From Tamlana sp038148895 (GTDB taxonomy: Bacteria > Bacteroidota > Bacteroidia > Flavobacteriales > Flavobacteriaceae), in assembly GCA_038148895.1 (NCBI GenBank), contig JBBVGQ010000001.1: a stretch of 64,000 nt of DNA; one strand, 5' to 3'. This document shows, piece by piece, positions 8,970-17,696 of the stretch. Position 1 is the first letter of the stretch. Every line of letters starts with the position of its first letter. The translations under genes and the position numbers were made by a program. The notes beneath the pieces are model-generated. The model saw nothing but the letters and a program-made list of their open reading frames with translations, did not search any database and had not been told where the DNA came from.

Positions 8970-9905
8970 TTGAAAACTAAGAGTGATTTAAATGCTTTGG
9001 GAAACGAGAGAACCGTAGTTACCATCGGCACTTTTGATGGTGTTCATATAGGGCATCAAAAAATAATAAAACGCCTTATTAAAACGGCCAAAATGTTGGG
9101 GTTAAAATCGGTCATTCTTACTTTTTTTCCGCACCCTCGAATGGTTCTTCAAAAGGATTCAAACCTAAAACTTATCAATACCATTGATGAACGTCATGAT
9201 ATTCTTAGTGCCACAGGTTTAGATTATCTGCTCATTAAAAAGTTCACCCATGAGTTTTCAAGATTATCAGCTGAAGATTTTGTGAAGCAAATTTTAGTAG
9301 ACAAACTAAATGCGAAAAAAGTGATTATTGGTTATGACCATAGGTTTGGAAGAAACAGAAATGCTGATATCAATGATTTGAAGGCTTATGGTGAAACTTA
9401 TGGTTTTGATGTTGAAGAAATTTCTGCCCAAGACATCAACGATGTTTCAGTAAGTTCTACTAAAATAAGAACGGCCTTGAAAGAAGGAAATATAAAAATG
9501 GCCAATGCCTATTTGGGCTATAATTTTATGCTGACTGGAAAGGTCGAAAAAGGCAAAGGTTTGGGACGACAATTGAACTATCCAACTGCAAATATTTTAA
9601 TAGAAGAAGACTACAAACTTATACCCAAACAAGGCTCTTACATTGTAAGTTCAAAAATAAATGATGTATTGGTTTACGGAATGATGAATATTGGAACCAA
9701 CCCTACTGTAAACGGAAGCAAGCAAACTATTGAAGTACATTTTTTTGATTTTGATGGCAATATTTACGGAAAGAAAATCCAAATAGATTTGTTACATCGC
9801 ATTCGGGATGAAGAAAAATTTGAATCTGTTGAAGCATTAAAAGCCCAATTGGCTTTAGACAAAAAAACAGCCTTAGATTTTATTTCAAACCAAAATGTTA
9901 AATAA
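8970..9905 (+). CDS. ribF: Bifunctional riboflavin kinase / FAD synthetase
   Basis: Makes FMN from riboflavin and FAD from FMN. The N-terminal adenylyltransferase domain has GTFDGVHIGHQKII near residues 20-33 and the GYDHRFGRNR loop near 120-130. The C-terminal riboflavin kinase domain has GKGLGRQLNYPTAN (near 197-210) and MNIGTNPTVNG. The length of 311 aa is normal. A TTG start at 8970 is chosen because it gives the usual short N-terminus before the nucleotide-binding strand and fits the -7 box; no ATG is in place. Its 3' end overlaps the next gene by 11 nt, suggesting co-transcription and translational coupling. Confidence 0.96.
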   Translation: MKTKSDLNALGNERTVVTIGTFDGVHIGHQKIIKRLIKTAKMLGLKSVILTFFPHPRMVLQKDSNLKLINTIDERHDILSATGLDYLLIKKFTHEFSRLSAEDFVKQILVDKLNAKKVIIGYDHRFGRNRNADINDLKAYGETYGFDVEEISAQDINDVSVSSTKIRTALKEGNIKMANAYLGYNFMLTGKVEKGKGLGRQLNYPTANILIEEDYKLIPKQGSYIVSSKINDVLVYGMMNIGTNPTVNGSKQTIEVHFFDFDGNIYGKKIQIDLLHRIRDEEKFESVEALKAQLALDKKTALDFISNQNVK

Positions 9906-11211
9906 TTGGCTATTTAAACATATCGATAATTCTGCATTAATTGTTTTCAGAATTATTTTCGGGTTACTCTGTTTTTTAGAATCTGTTGGGGCCATTTTTA
10001 CAGGTTGGGTAAAGAACACGCTCATTGACCCGAAATTCACATTTTCTTTTATTGGCTTTGAATGGTTACAACCACTGCCTGGTATTGGCATGTATTTTTA
10101 TTATGTTCTGATGGGGGTTTTTGGCCTGTTCATCATGGTGGGCTTTAAGTATCGATTTAGCATAATAAGTTTCTTTTTCATGTGGACGGCAACTTACCTC
10201 ATGCAAAAGTCGTCTTACAATAACCATTATTATTTGTTGATGCTAATCACTGGCATTATGGCTTGCCTTCCAGCTAATAGATACGCTTCTTTTGATGCTA
10301 AAATAAACCCTAGAATAAGGAGCTATTCCATGCCGCAATGGTGCCGTTTGGTTATTATTTTGCAGCTTTTTATAGTTTATACCTATGCTTCAATAGCCAA
10401 GTTGTACCCAGATTGGCTAGATACAAGGGTAATTGAAATGATGATGAAAAGCAAACAAAATTATTTTGTAATTGGTGAGTTGCTTCAACAAAAGTGGGTG
10501 CATAATGTTCTGGCTTATGGGGGTATTTTATTTGATGGCGTAATTGTGCCATTATTGTTATACAAGCCCACCCGAAAATATGCATTTATAGTTTCCATTT
10601 TCTTCCATTTATTCAATTCCATTGTTTTCCAAATTGGGATTTTCCCTTATATGTCACTGGCGTTTAGTTTGTTCTTTTTTGAACCAAAAACGATTCAGAA
10701 GATATTTTTAAAGAGAAAACCCTTTTACACCGAAGACGAAGTTGAAGTTCCTAAATATAAAAATGCCTTACTAACCATTTTTTTAACTTATTTTTTGTTA
10801 CAAACAGCTTTACCACTCAGGCATCATTTTATAGATGATGATGTACTCTGGACAGAAGAAGGGCACCGACTCTCATGGCGTATGATGCTACGGGCCAAAA
10901 GTGGCCATGCGACCTATTTGGTTGAAAATAAAACCACTAGTCAGCGTATATTTGTTAATTTGGATGAATACTTAACCAAAAAGCAAAAACGGGCTGCTAG
11001 CACAAAACCTGATGTTATTTGGCAGTTCGCCCAATATATGAAGCAAAAGTATGAAGCCGAAGGGCAGGATATTGCTGTATACGTAGATTGTAAAATAAGT
11101 GTCAACGGGAAACCTTCAGAAACATTAATAAACTCAGACGTAGATTTGGCCAATGTACCGTGGGATGTTTTTAAACACAGCAACTGGATTTTACCTTCAA
11201 AACAGCATTAA
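9895..11211 (+). CDS. HTTM-domain membrane protein (vitamin K gamma-carboxylase-like)
   Basis: Multi-pass inner-membrane protein of 438 aa with at least seven hydrophobic segments in residues 15-315 (for example YFYYVLMGVFGLFIMVGF and LVIILQLFIVYTYASIAK). The arrangement and motifs (NHYYLLM, AKLYPDWLDT, FHLFNSIVFQIGIFPY) match the HTTM family, homologous to the membrane part of vitamin K-dependent gamma-carboxylase. The soluble C-terminal part (about 320-438) ends in a short segment with WDVFKHSNWILPSKQH. The bacterial role is unknown; HTTM proteins are thought to act in redox or carboxylation chemistry at the membrane. It overlaps the end of ribF by 11 nt. Confidence 0.85.
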   Translation: MLNNWLFKHIDNSALIVFRIIFGLLCFLESVGAIFTGWVKNTLIDPKFTFSFIGFEWLQPLPGIGMYFYYVLMGVFGLFIMVGFKYRFSIISFFFMWTATYLMQKSSYNNHYYLLMLITGIMACLPANRYASFDAKINPRIRSYSMPQWCRLVIILQLFIVYTYASIAKLYPDWLDTRVIEMMMKSKQNYFVIGELLQQKWVHNVLAYGGILFDGVIVPLLLYKPTRKYAFIVSIFFHLFNSIVFQIGIFPYMSLAFSLFFFEPKTIQKIFLKRKPFYTEDEVEVPKYKNALLTIFLTYFLLQTALPLRHHFIDDDVLWTEEGHRLSWRMMLRAKSGHATYLVENKTTSQRIFVNLDEYLTKKQKRAASTKPDVIWQFAQYMKQKYEAEGQDIAVYVDCKISVNGKPSETLINSDVDLANVPWDVFKHSNWILPSKQH

Positions 11212-11228
11212 TTATTTAAGTAATTCCT

Positions 11229-11236
11229 TAAATTTG
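11229..11236 (+). promoter_or_regulatory. Bacteroidota -7 box for serS
   Basis: TAAATTTG matches TAnnTTTG exactly, 18 nt before the serS ATG. The 43-nt gap is too short for a T-box leader. Confidence 0.5.
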
Positions 11237-11254
11237 TCGCTTAAATTTTAAAGC

Positions 11255-12526
11255 ATGTTACAAGTCGCCTTTATCAGAGAAAACAAAGAATTGGTAATCA
11301 ATCGTTTGGCAAAAAGAAATATAGATGCTTCCAAAATGATTGACGATGTGATTTCTTTTGATGAAGACAGAAGGCGTATTCAAACAGAATTGGATAATAC
11401 TTTGGCAGAATCCAATGCGCTTTCAAAAGAAATAGGGAATTTATTCAAATCCGGTGAAGCTCAAAAGGCTAATCTTTTAAAGGAAAAAACTGGTCAATTA
11501 AAGGAAACCTCAAAAAAACTGGCAGATGCTTTAAATGAAGAAACAGATGCTTTGTACGAGTTACTCTATAAAATTCCAAATGTTCCACACGATTCTGTTC
11601 CTCGTGGAAATTCAGAATTGGATAACGAAGAAGTTTTTAAAGCAGGTGATATTCCAAAATTACATGATGGAGCACTGCCACATTGGGAGTTGGCCAAAAA
11701 ATACGACATCATAGATTTTGAACTTGGCAACAAAATTACTGGTGCAGGATTTCCTGTTTATAAAGGAAAAGGAGCAAAATTACAACGCGCCTTAATTGCC
11801 TATTTTTTAGATAAAAATATAGCTGCCGGTTACACCGAATATCAATTACCACTTTTGGTGAATGAAGCTTCTGGTTTTGGTACAGGGCAACTTCCAGATA
11901 AAGAGGGGCAGATGTACCATGTTACAGAAGATAATCTATATTTAATACCAACTGCGGAAGTGCCAGGAACCAATATTTTTAGAGATGTGGTTTTAAACGA
12001 AAGTGATTTGCCTATAGGTGTTACAGGTTATACACCATGTTTTCGCAGAGAGGCGGGAAGTTACGGAGCCCACGTAAGAGGTTTGAACAGATTACATCAA
12101 TTTGATAAAGTGGAAATCATCCGTGTGGAACACCCGAGTAAATCTTATGAAGCTTTAGACGGGATGGTAAGCCACGTAAAGGATATTTTAAAGGAATTGA
12201 AATTACCATACCGGATATTGCGTTTGTGTGGCGGCGACACATCATTTGCTTCAGCTTTAACGTATGATTTTGAGGTGTTTTCAACAGCCCAAGACAGATG
12301 GTTGGAAATATCTTCAGTTTCAAACTTTGAAACCTTTCAAGCTAATCGGTTAAAACTTCGCTTTAAAAACAGTGATGGAAAAAATGAGCTTGCCCATACA
12401 CTAAATGGTAGTGCTTTAGCGTTACCAAGAGTACTAGCTGGTATTTTAGAAAACTACCAAACTAAAGAAGGTATTTTGGTACCCGAAGTTTTACAATCTT
12501 ACACTGGTTTTAAAATAATTGATTAA
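11255..12526 (+). CDS. serS: Serine--tRNA ligase
   Basis: Class II aminoacyl-tRNA synthetase charging tRNA-Ser. The first 110 residues form the long antiparallel coiled coil that grips the tRNA (LDNTLAESNALSKEIGNLFK ... LKETSKKLADALNEE). The catalytic domain contains GAGFPVYKGKGAKLQRALI, motif 2 (CFRREAGSYG, then RGLNRLHQFDKVE) and motif 3 (ALPRVLAGILENYQ). The 423-aa length is typical. It is transcribed from its own promoter after the ribF-HTTM pair. Confidence 0.97.
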   Translation: MLQVAFIRENKELVINRLAKRNIDASKMIDDVISFDEDRRRIQTELDNTLAESNALSKEIGNLFKSGEAQKANLLKEKTGQLKETSKKLADALNEETDALYELLYKIPNVPHDSVPRGNSELDNEEVFKAGDIPKLHDGALPHWELAKKYDIIDFELGNKITGAGFPVYKGKGAKLQRALIAYFLDKNIAAGYTEYQLPLLVNEASGFGTGQLPDKEGQMYHVTEDNLYLIPTAEVPGTNIFRDVVLNESDLPIGVTGYTPCFRREAGSYGAHVRGLNRLHQFDKVEIIRVEHPSKSYEALDGMVSHVKDILKELKLPYRILRLCGGDTSFASALTYDFEVFSTAQDRWLEISSVSNFETFQANRLKLRFKNSDGKNELAHTLNGSALALPRVLAGILENYQTKEGILVPEVLQSYTGFKIID

Positions 12527-12528
12527 AA

Positions 12529-12536
12529 TATTTTTG
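12529..12536 (+). promoter_or_regulatory. Bacteroidota -7 box downstream of serS
   Basis: TATTTTTG is an exact TAnnTTTG match just after the serS stop. It could start a transcript carrying the small frame at 12690 and the hairpins beyond it. Confidence 0.3.
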
Positions 12537-12689
12537 AAGCTATAAGCTTACAAAAAATTAAAATAATTCTTAAAAAAATCGATTAAAAACACAAAACACA
12601 TGTTGTTTAACGATTTTGTTTCAATTTGCTTGATTTTTTCATATATATTTTTCAAGTTAGCAGTACCAAATCTATTTAACCTACTAATT

Positions 12690-12812
12690 ATGAAAAATGT
12701 TAAACGCATAGTACTGTTAATTGCTCTAATTTTTTTCGCATCAAAAGTATTGTCTCCAGATTTCGAATTATTTAAATCTGAAGATAACGCAACAGCTATA
12801 GTAAAAAAATAG
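12690..12812 (+). CDS. Possible small membrane or secreted peptide (40 aa)
   Basis: Short frame MKNVKRIVLLIALIFFASKV..., with a positively charged start, one hydrophobic segment (residues 7-19) and an acidic tail ending in two Lys. It could be a tiny single-span membrane protein or a signal-peptide-like product. An upstream in-frame ATG at 12600 would add a second hydrophobic stretch. Nothing here identifies a family. The evidence is the open frame with a plausible N-terminus in an intergenic gap, so confidence is low. Confidence 0.35.
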   Translation: MKNVKRIVLLIALIFFASKVLSPDFELFKSEDNATAIVKK

Positions 12813-12865
12813 GGATTTTTTTCGACGTAAATTTCTTGATGCAATCTAAAGAGTTAGTTTGAAAT

Positions 12866-12898
12866 AGTCTTTCTTGTTTTTGCAAGAACTTAAAGACT
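12866..12898 (+). ncRNA. Candidate structured RNA element, 5' hairpin
   Basis: AGTCTTT pairs with AAAGACT; inside, CTTG pairs with CAAG around a TTTTTG loop, with a 5-nt bulge on the 3' side. Together with the terminator at 12959-12985 this could be a short non-coding transcript of about 120 nt. The family is not recognised. Confidence 0.3.
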
Positions 12899-12958
12899 GT
12901 CCCCAATCGAGTATTTAATTAACAAGTAGTTAATAGAACTTTATTTTTGGTTGGTTAG

Positions 12959-12985
12959 TGCCCGAATTTTATTCGGGCATTTTTG
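12959..12985 (+). terminator. Strong Rho-independent terminator
   Basis: TGCCCGAAT and ATTCGGGCA form a 9-bp GC-rich stem with a 3-nt loop, followed by TTTTT. It lies 430 nt after serS and 165 nt before the next gene, so it most likely ends a transcript from within this gap or a serS read-through. Confidence 0.75.
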
Positions 12986-12996
12986 TTGGTGAGTCT

Positions 12997-13033
12997 CTAA
13001 TTTGTATAGTCTTTCAAGACGAGTACAAATTAG
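12997..13033. repeat. Composite inverted repeat
   Basis: CTAATTTGTA (12997-13006) and TACAAATTAG (13024-13033) are perfect 10-bp arms; between them GTCTT and AAGAC form a second perfect stem around TC. There is no T tail on either strand. Function unknown; it could be an RNA hairpin or a protein-binding site. Confidence 0.5.
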
Positions 13034-13150
13034 TTAGTTGAACTAATACCTATATATATCGAATCTTGTGATGACTACATCAAATATTTAAAATCTTAAA
13101 AAATTCTTATTACCGCAATATCTAAATAGCACATTTGTTATATTTACCGT

Positions 13151-14929
13151 ATGAGACCCTTAATTATCATTTTCTTTTTTGTTGGCGCTGTGGCTTTCTC
13201 TCAGGTCGATATTCTGGCTAAGGAATATTTTAAAAATGGTGAATATGAAAAAGCATTACAGGAGTATAAAAAGTTGTATGCCAAGTCGCCATCCAATCCA
13301 AATTACATCAATCAAATAATAAGTACGTACCAAGAACTAGAGATGTACGACGAGGCTGAAGTTTTTTTGACGCAGCTTTTGGAACGCATGCAGTATCCGC
13401 CATTCTGGGTGGAGTTAGGGTACAATTATCAACTTAAAAATAAAATTGAAAAGGCGCAAGTACTTTATGAAAGGGCCATAAGAAGCATTGATGAAAGGGC
13501 GAGTAACGTATTTTCAGTGGCCAGGAGTTTTCAAAACCATTCATTGCTAAATGAGGCGGTTTTGGCCTATGAAAAAGCTATGGCTTTAAATCCAGATTAC
13601 AACTTTAATGTGCAATTGGCGCAAATTTATGGAGAACAGGGGAATGTTGAAAAAATGTTCAACAGTTACCTTGATTTTGCAGAATCCAACCCCATCGTTT
13701 TGAGTGATGTTAAACGTGCCATTAACGATTTCATAAGTGAAGATGGTTTGGATGAAAATAATGTGCTATTCCGAAAAATTCTTCTAAAGAAAATGCAGGA
13801 GGAACCGGACGTGCTTTGGAACGAACTGCTCAGTTGGCTGTTCATTCAGCAGAAAGATTTCAGAAAGGCTTTTATGCAAGAAAGGGCTATTTATAATAGA
13901 ATGCAAGAAGGATTACTTAGAATAGAAGAACTGGCCTCAATCTGTGTAAATGAAAATGAAATCGAAATTGCCAAAGAAATTTATGGTTACATCATTGAAA
14001 CAGGCCAAAATCCAGATACCAAGCTGAATGCTCATTATAATTTATTGCAACTGGAAATCAAGGAAAGTTCAAAAGCTGATTATGCGGCAATAGAGGCTAA
14101 ATATTTAGAGTTATTAGAAACCTTTGGAAATGAGACCGAGATGCTAAACCTTCAAATTTCTTACGCTCATTTTTTGGCTTTTTATGTGAACGAAACCAAA
14201 AAAGCCACCCAATTTTTAGAAGATATTTTAGAGAAAGAACCCTTAAATCAGCTTGAACAAGCACAAATAAAATTAGAATTGGGTGATATTTTGGTTTTGC
14301 AGGAACAATTTAACAAGGCCTTGATTTATTACACACAAATTCAGCGCAACCTCAAAAACAGTACAATTTCGCAAGAAGCGAGGTTTAAAGTGGCCAAAGC
14401 AAGTTATTATAAAGGGGATTTTAAATGGGCTGAATCACAGCTTAAAATTCTAAAGTCTTCCACCTCGCAGCTTATAGCCAATGATGCGCTGGAATTAAAG
14501 TTGTTGATTTCAGATAACAAATATGAAGATTCACTTCAAATAGCCCTGAAGCAGTATGCTAAAGCCGATTTATTGGCATTTCAAAACAGAAATGATGAAG
14601 CCATAATTTTGCTGGATAAAATATTGGGGGCTCATAAAACGGAACCTATAATCGCCCAAACCCTTTTTAAACAAGCTCAACTTTTTGTGTTAAAAAAAGA
14701 GTTTGAAAAGGCAAAGGCAAATTACGAAGTGCTTATTGAAAATTATAGAGATGGTGTTTTGGTAGACGATGCCCTTTTTTATTTGGGCAAGATTTATGAG
14801 AATGAATTAAATCAACCGGAGAAAGCAAAGTCGCTATATGAAAACATTATCTTTAACCATGCCGACAGTATTTATTTTGTTGATGCCCGAAAACGATTCA
14901 GGGCTTTACGGGGGGATGCTATAAATTAG
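13151..14929 (+). CDS. Secreted tetratricopeptide-repeat protein
   Basis: 592-aa protein with a signal peptide (MRPLIIIFFFVGAVAFSQ, residues 1-18) and helical TPR units over most of its length: YFKNGEYEKALQEYKKLYAKSPSN, YDEAEVFLTQLLE, LNEAVLAYEKAMALNPDY, a central degenerate part, then ALIYYTQIQ and C-terminal units ending EKAKSLYENIIFNHADS. It likely resides in the periplasm as a scaffold for protein-protein contacts. No catalytic domain is seen, and the partner is unknown. The next gene (DUF4286) is 93 nt on. Confidence 0.88.
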   Translation: MRPLIIIFFFVGAVAFSQVDILAKEYFKNGEYEKALQEYKKLYAKSPSNPNYINQIISTYQELEMYDEAEVFLTQLLERMQYPPFWVELGYNYQLKNKIEKAQVLYERAIRSIDERASNVFSVARSFQNHSLLNEAVLAYEKAMALNPDYNFNVQLAQIYGEQGNVEKMFNSYLDFAESNPIVLSDVKRAINDFISEDGLDENNVLFRKILLKKMQEEPDVLWNELLSWLFIQQKDFRKAFMQERAIYNRMQEGLLRIEELASICVNENEIEIAKEIYGYIIETGQNPDTKLNAHYNLLQLEIKESSKADYAAIEAKYLELLETFGNETEMLNLQISYAHFLAFYVNETKKATQFLEDILEKEPLNQLEQAQIKLELGDILVLQEQFNKALIYYTQIQRNLKNSTISQEARFKVAKASYYKGDFKWAESQLKILKSSTSQLIANDALELKLLISDNKYEDSLQIALKQYAKADLLAFQNRNDEAIILLDKILGAHKTEPIIAQTLFKQAQLFVLKKEFEKAKANYEVLIENYRDGVLVDDALFYLGKIYENELNQPEKAKSLYENIIFNHADSIYFVDARKRFRALRGDAIN

Positions 14930-14933
14930 AAGA

Positions 14934-14966
14934 GTTAGATTTTAAGACCTGTTAGATTGTTAGATG
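14934..14966. repeat. Short GTTAGAT(T/G) direct repeats
   Basis: Three copies: GTTAGATT at 14934-14941 and 14951-14958, and GTTAGATG at 14959-14966, in the gap after the TPR gene. Probably a simple repeat left by slippage; no function inferred. Confidence 0.5.
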
Positions 14967-15022
14967 AACCTCTTTCATAATTCGATAATAACCAGAAACC
15001 AACAACTACATACCAACAATCA

Positions 15023-15346
15023 ATGATAATATACAACGTAACGGTAAACATAGACGAAAGCATCCATGACGAATGGCTAGCTTGGATAAAAGAACACATT
15101 CCTCAGGTTTTGGGTACAGGCAAATTTGATAAAGCGACCCTAACCAGAGTTTTGGTGGAAGAAGATATGGGTGGTGTTACCTATTCCATTCAATACCGTT
15201 CATATTCTCGTGAGGCTTTGGATGCTTATTATAGGGAAGATGCTGAAAGATTGAGAAATGACGGTTTGAGAAAGTTTGCCGATAAAATGCTCGCGTTTAG
15301 AACCGAGCTTCAAATTATTGACGAGTACACGGTAAATTTCAAATAG
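15023..15346 (+). CDS. DUF4286 family protein
   Basis: 107-aa cytosolic protein beginning MIIYNVTVNIDESIHDEWLAWIKEHIP, which is the DUF4286 signature: a small ferredoxin-like alpha/beta fold of unknown function, widespread in Bacteroidota. SIQYRSYSREALDAYY and FRTELQIIDEY are typical of the family. It sits directly before rsmA. The family link is clear; the function is not. Confidence 0.88.
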   Translation: MIIYNVTVNIDESIHDEWLAWIKEHIPQVLGTGKFDKATLTRVLVEEDMGGVTYSIQYRSYSREALDAYYREDAERLRNDGLRKFADKMLAFRTELQIIDEYTVNFK

Positions 15347-15406
15347 TTCTGTCACTCAAAGCCGTTCGTTATTGTTCAAGACGGGCTAAAGTCGAAGTGT
15401 CTTTCG

Positions 15407-15414
15407 TATCTTTG
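15407..15414 (+). promoter_or_regulatory. Bacteroidota -7 box for rsmA
   Basis: TATCTTTG matches TAnnTTTG exactly, 20 nt before the GTG start codon. Confidence 0.5.
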
Positions 15415-15434
15415 GCAACTAAAAGTCTTAATTC

Positions 15435-16229
15435 GTGGCAAGCAACCCCAACCAAAATCAGGTAAAAGCAAAAAAACATTTAGGCCAACATTTTTTAAAT
15501 GACGAATCGGTAGCTGAAAGAATAGCAGACACCTTAACGCTTAAAGGTTACAAAAATGTTCTAGAAATTGGCCCTGGAATGGGTGTGCTCACCAAATATC
15601 TTTTAAAAAAGGATTGCACCACTTATGTGATTGAAATCGATCCAGAATCGGTAGAATATCTTCAGGCAAACTACCTAAATCTGGCACCTAGAATTATAGA
15701 AAAGGATTTCTTAAAGTACGATTTAAAGGATGTTTTTAATGATGAGCCTTTTGCCATAATTGGTAATTTTCCTTATAATATTTCAAGTCAAATTGTATTC
15801 AAGGCTATAGAAATGCGCCAACAAATCCCAGAATTTTCGGGGATGTTTCAAAAGGAAGTGGCGCAACGTATTTGCTCTAAAGAAGGCACCAAGGTTTATG
15901 GTATTTTATCAGTATTAACACAGGCTTTTTATAATGCTGAATATTTATTTACCGTACCGCCAAATGTTTTCAATCCCCCTCCAAAAGTAGATTCGGGTGT
16001 TTTAAGATTAACCCGAAAGGAAAACCATGCATTGCCCTGCGATGAAAAGCTATTCTTTAAAACCGTTAAGCAAGCTTTTCAGCAGCGCCGTAAAACTATT
16101 CGTAACAGTTTAAAAACATTCAATTTGTCAGATAATTTAAAAGCAAGTAGTATATTTGACAAGCGTCCGGAGCAATTAAGTGTTCAAGACTTTATTGCTC
16201 TCACCCAGTTGATTGAAAAGGACATCTAA
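15435..16229 (+). CDS. rsmA: 16S rRNA (adenine(1518)-N(6)/adenine(1519)-N(6))-dimethyltransferase
   Basis: KsgA-type enzyme that dimethylates two adjacent adenines in the 3'-terminal hairpin of 16S rRNA during 30S maturation. Motifs: KKHLGQHFLND near residue 13, the SAM loop ILEIGPGMGVLTKYLL-type at about 40-55, and catalytic motif IV as NFPYNISSQIV near 112 (the usual form is NLPY; Phe is tolerated). PPPKVDSGVLRL and QQRRKTIRNSL mark the C-terminal domain. The 264-aa length is normal. The GTG start is chosen because no ATG lies upstream in frame and the -7 box fits. mgtE follows 20 nt later. Confidence 0.97.
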   Translation: MASNPNQNQVKAKKHLGQHFLNDESVAERIADTLTLKGYKNVLEIGPGMGVLTKYLLKKDCTTYVIEIDPESVEYLQANYLNLAPRIIEKDFLKYDLKDVFNDEPFAIIGNFPYNISSQIVFKAIEMRQQIPEFSGMFQKEVAQRICSKEGTKVYGILSVLTQAFYNAEYLFTVPPNVFNPPPKVDSGVLRLTRKENHALPCDEKLFFKTVKQAFQQRRKTIRNSLKTFNLSDNLKASSIFDKRPEQLSVQDFIALTQLIEKDI

Positions 16230-16249
16230 AACCTTTAACTATTTTCAAT

Positions 16250-17626
16250 TTGTCAGAAGAAAAAGAAAACATACAATTTCAACTTACTGATGAACTCATA
16301 GAGCAGGTAGAGCTTCTTATCGAAGAGCGAAAAGATAAGGAGCTTAAAAAACTTATGGATGAGTTTCATTATGCCGATATTGCGGAAATTCTGGATGAGT
16401 TGGATTTGGAGCCAGCCATGTATGTTATAAAACTTCTGGATTCTGAAACCACTTCCGATGTTTTGATGGAGTTGGATGAAGACAACCGGGAAAAGGTTTT
16501 AAGAAACCTTTCCGCAAAAGAAATTGCAGAAGAAATTGAAGAGCTTGATACTGATGACGCAGCTGATATTATTGCTGAACTTCCAGAGGAACGCCGACAT
16601 GAAGTTATTTCCAGAATTGAGGATGAAGACCATAAGGCGGAAATTAAGGAACTACTCGCTTATGATGAAGATACAGCTGGGGGCCTTATGGCAAAAGAGC
16701 TAGTAAAGGTCTATGAAACTTGGACGGTAGCAGGGTGTCTTCGCCGTATTCGCGGACAGGCAAAAGATGTTACCCGAGTTCACTCCATTTATGTGGTAGA
16801 CAAGCAAGAAAGGCTCATTGGGCGATTATCTTTAAAAGATTTGATTGTTGCAAAAAGCGACCAAAAAATAGCTGATATCTACATTTCCAGTGTTGATTAC
16901 GTAAACGTAAACGAAGATGTAGAGGAAGTAGCGAAAATCATGGCGAAGTACGATTTGGAAGCTATTCCTGTAATTCAAAGTGATGACAACAAAGTCCTCT
17001 TGGGAAGAATTACCATCGACGATATTGTAGATGTTTTAAAAGAAGAAGCCGATAAAGACTACCAACTGGCTGCTGGTATTACGGGAGACGTGGAGGCTGA
17101 TGATAGTATTTTGCAATTAACCAAAGCCCGTTTGCCATGGCTGTTTTTGGGATTGATAGGTGGTGTTGGTGCTTTTTTAATTATGGAAGGCTTTCAAGAT
17201 GCATTTAGTAAATATGCTGTACTGTTCTTTTTTACGCCATTAATAGGGGCCATGGCGGGTAATGTTGGGGTGCAATCCAGTGCCATAATCGTTCAAGGTT
17301 TGGCAAATAACGATGTTAAGGGAAGCGTAAATAGCCGACTATTAAAAGAAATGCTTCTGGCAGCCTTAAATGGAACTGCTTTGGCAATGTTTTTATTCGT
17401 ATTTATATGGATTTTTGGTCATGACATCTACACGGCATTGGCTGTTTCCATATCGCTGGTAGTTGTTATTGTTGTAGCCGGTTTAATAGGGACTTTTGTG
17501 CCTTTGTTTTTGGACAAGCGAGGGATAGACCCAGCAATTGCCACAGGGCCTTTTATTACTACGAGCAATGATATATTCGGTATACTGATCTATTTTTCGA
17601 TAGCAAAACTCATTTTGGGTATTTGA
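16250..17626 (+). CDS. mgtE: Magnesium transporter MgtE
   Basis: Inner-membrane Mg2+ channel/transporter. Residues 1-135 form the acidic MgtE N superhelical domain (LDELDLEPAMYVIKLLD, DTDDAADIIAELP). Two CBS domains follow (MAKELVKVYETWTVAGCLR, VDYVNVNEDVEEVAKIMAKY), then a connecting helix and five membrane segments from about residue 290, including the pore region (FFFTPLIGAMAGNVGVQSSAIIVQG). The 458-aa length is typical. A TTG start at 16250 gives MSEEKENIQF. It lies 20 nt after rsmA and is probably co-transcribed. No Mg-sensing leader fits in the gap. Confidence 0.96.
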   Translation: MSEEKENIQFQLTDELIEQVELLIEERKDKELKKLMDEFHYADIAEILDELDLEPAMYVIKLLDSETTSDVLMELDEDNREKVLRNLSAKEIAEEIEELDTDDAADIIAELPEERRHEVISRIEDEDHKAEIKELLAYDEDTAGGLMAKELVKVYETWTVAGCLRRIRGQAKDVTRVHSIYVVDKQERLIGRLSLKDLIVAKSDQKIADIYISSVDYVNVNEDVEEVAKIMAKYDLEAIPVIQSDDNKVLLGRITIDDIVDVLKEEADKDYQLAAGITGDVEADDSILQLTKARLPWLFLGLIGGVGAFLIMEGFQDAFSKYAVLFFFTPLIGAMAGNVGVQSSAIIVQGLANNDVKGSVNSRLLKEMLLAALNGTALAMFLFVFIWIFGHDIYTALAVSISLVVVIVVAGLIGTFVPLFLDKRGIDPAIATGPFITTSNDIFGILIYFSIAKLILGI

Positions 17627-17696
17627 ATCTTGTCGTGATTTCATGTAATTTCATTTGAATAATTAAATAAGCCTTTCTTTCACTTTTTCAGTAACT

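Larger units (their letters stand above)
12813..13150. other. 338-nt non-coding gap with several hairpins
   Basis: Contains no convincing coding frame. It holds a hairpin at 12866-12898, a strong terminator-like hairpin at 12959-12985, a composite hairpin at 12997-13033 and a short one (TTAGTT-G-AACTAA) just after it. A near-consensus -7 box (TATATTTA) just before 13151 probably drives the TPR gene. Confidence 0.6.

Noticed and set aside
11212..11254. T-box leader before serS
   Set aside because: The 43-nt gap is too short and has no T-box sequence; T-boxes are not expected in this phylum.
12942..12949. Exact -7 box (TATTTTTG) just before the terminator at 12959
   Set aside because: A transcript from it would end within about 30 nt; probably chance in AT-rich DNA.
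16230..16249. Mg-sensing riboswitch before mgtE
   Set aside because: Only 20 nt separate rsmA and mgtE; no room for a leader.
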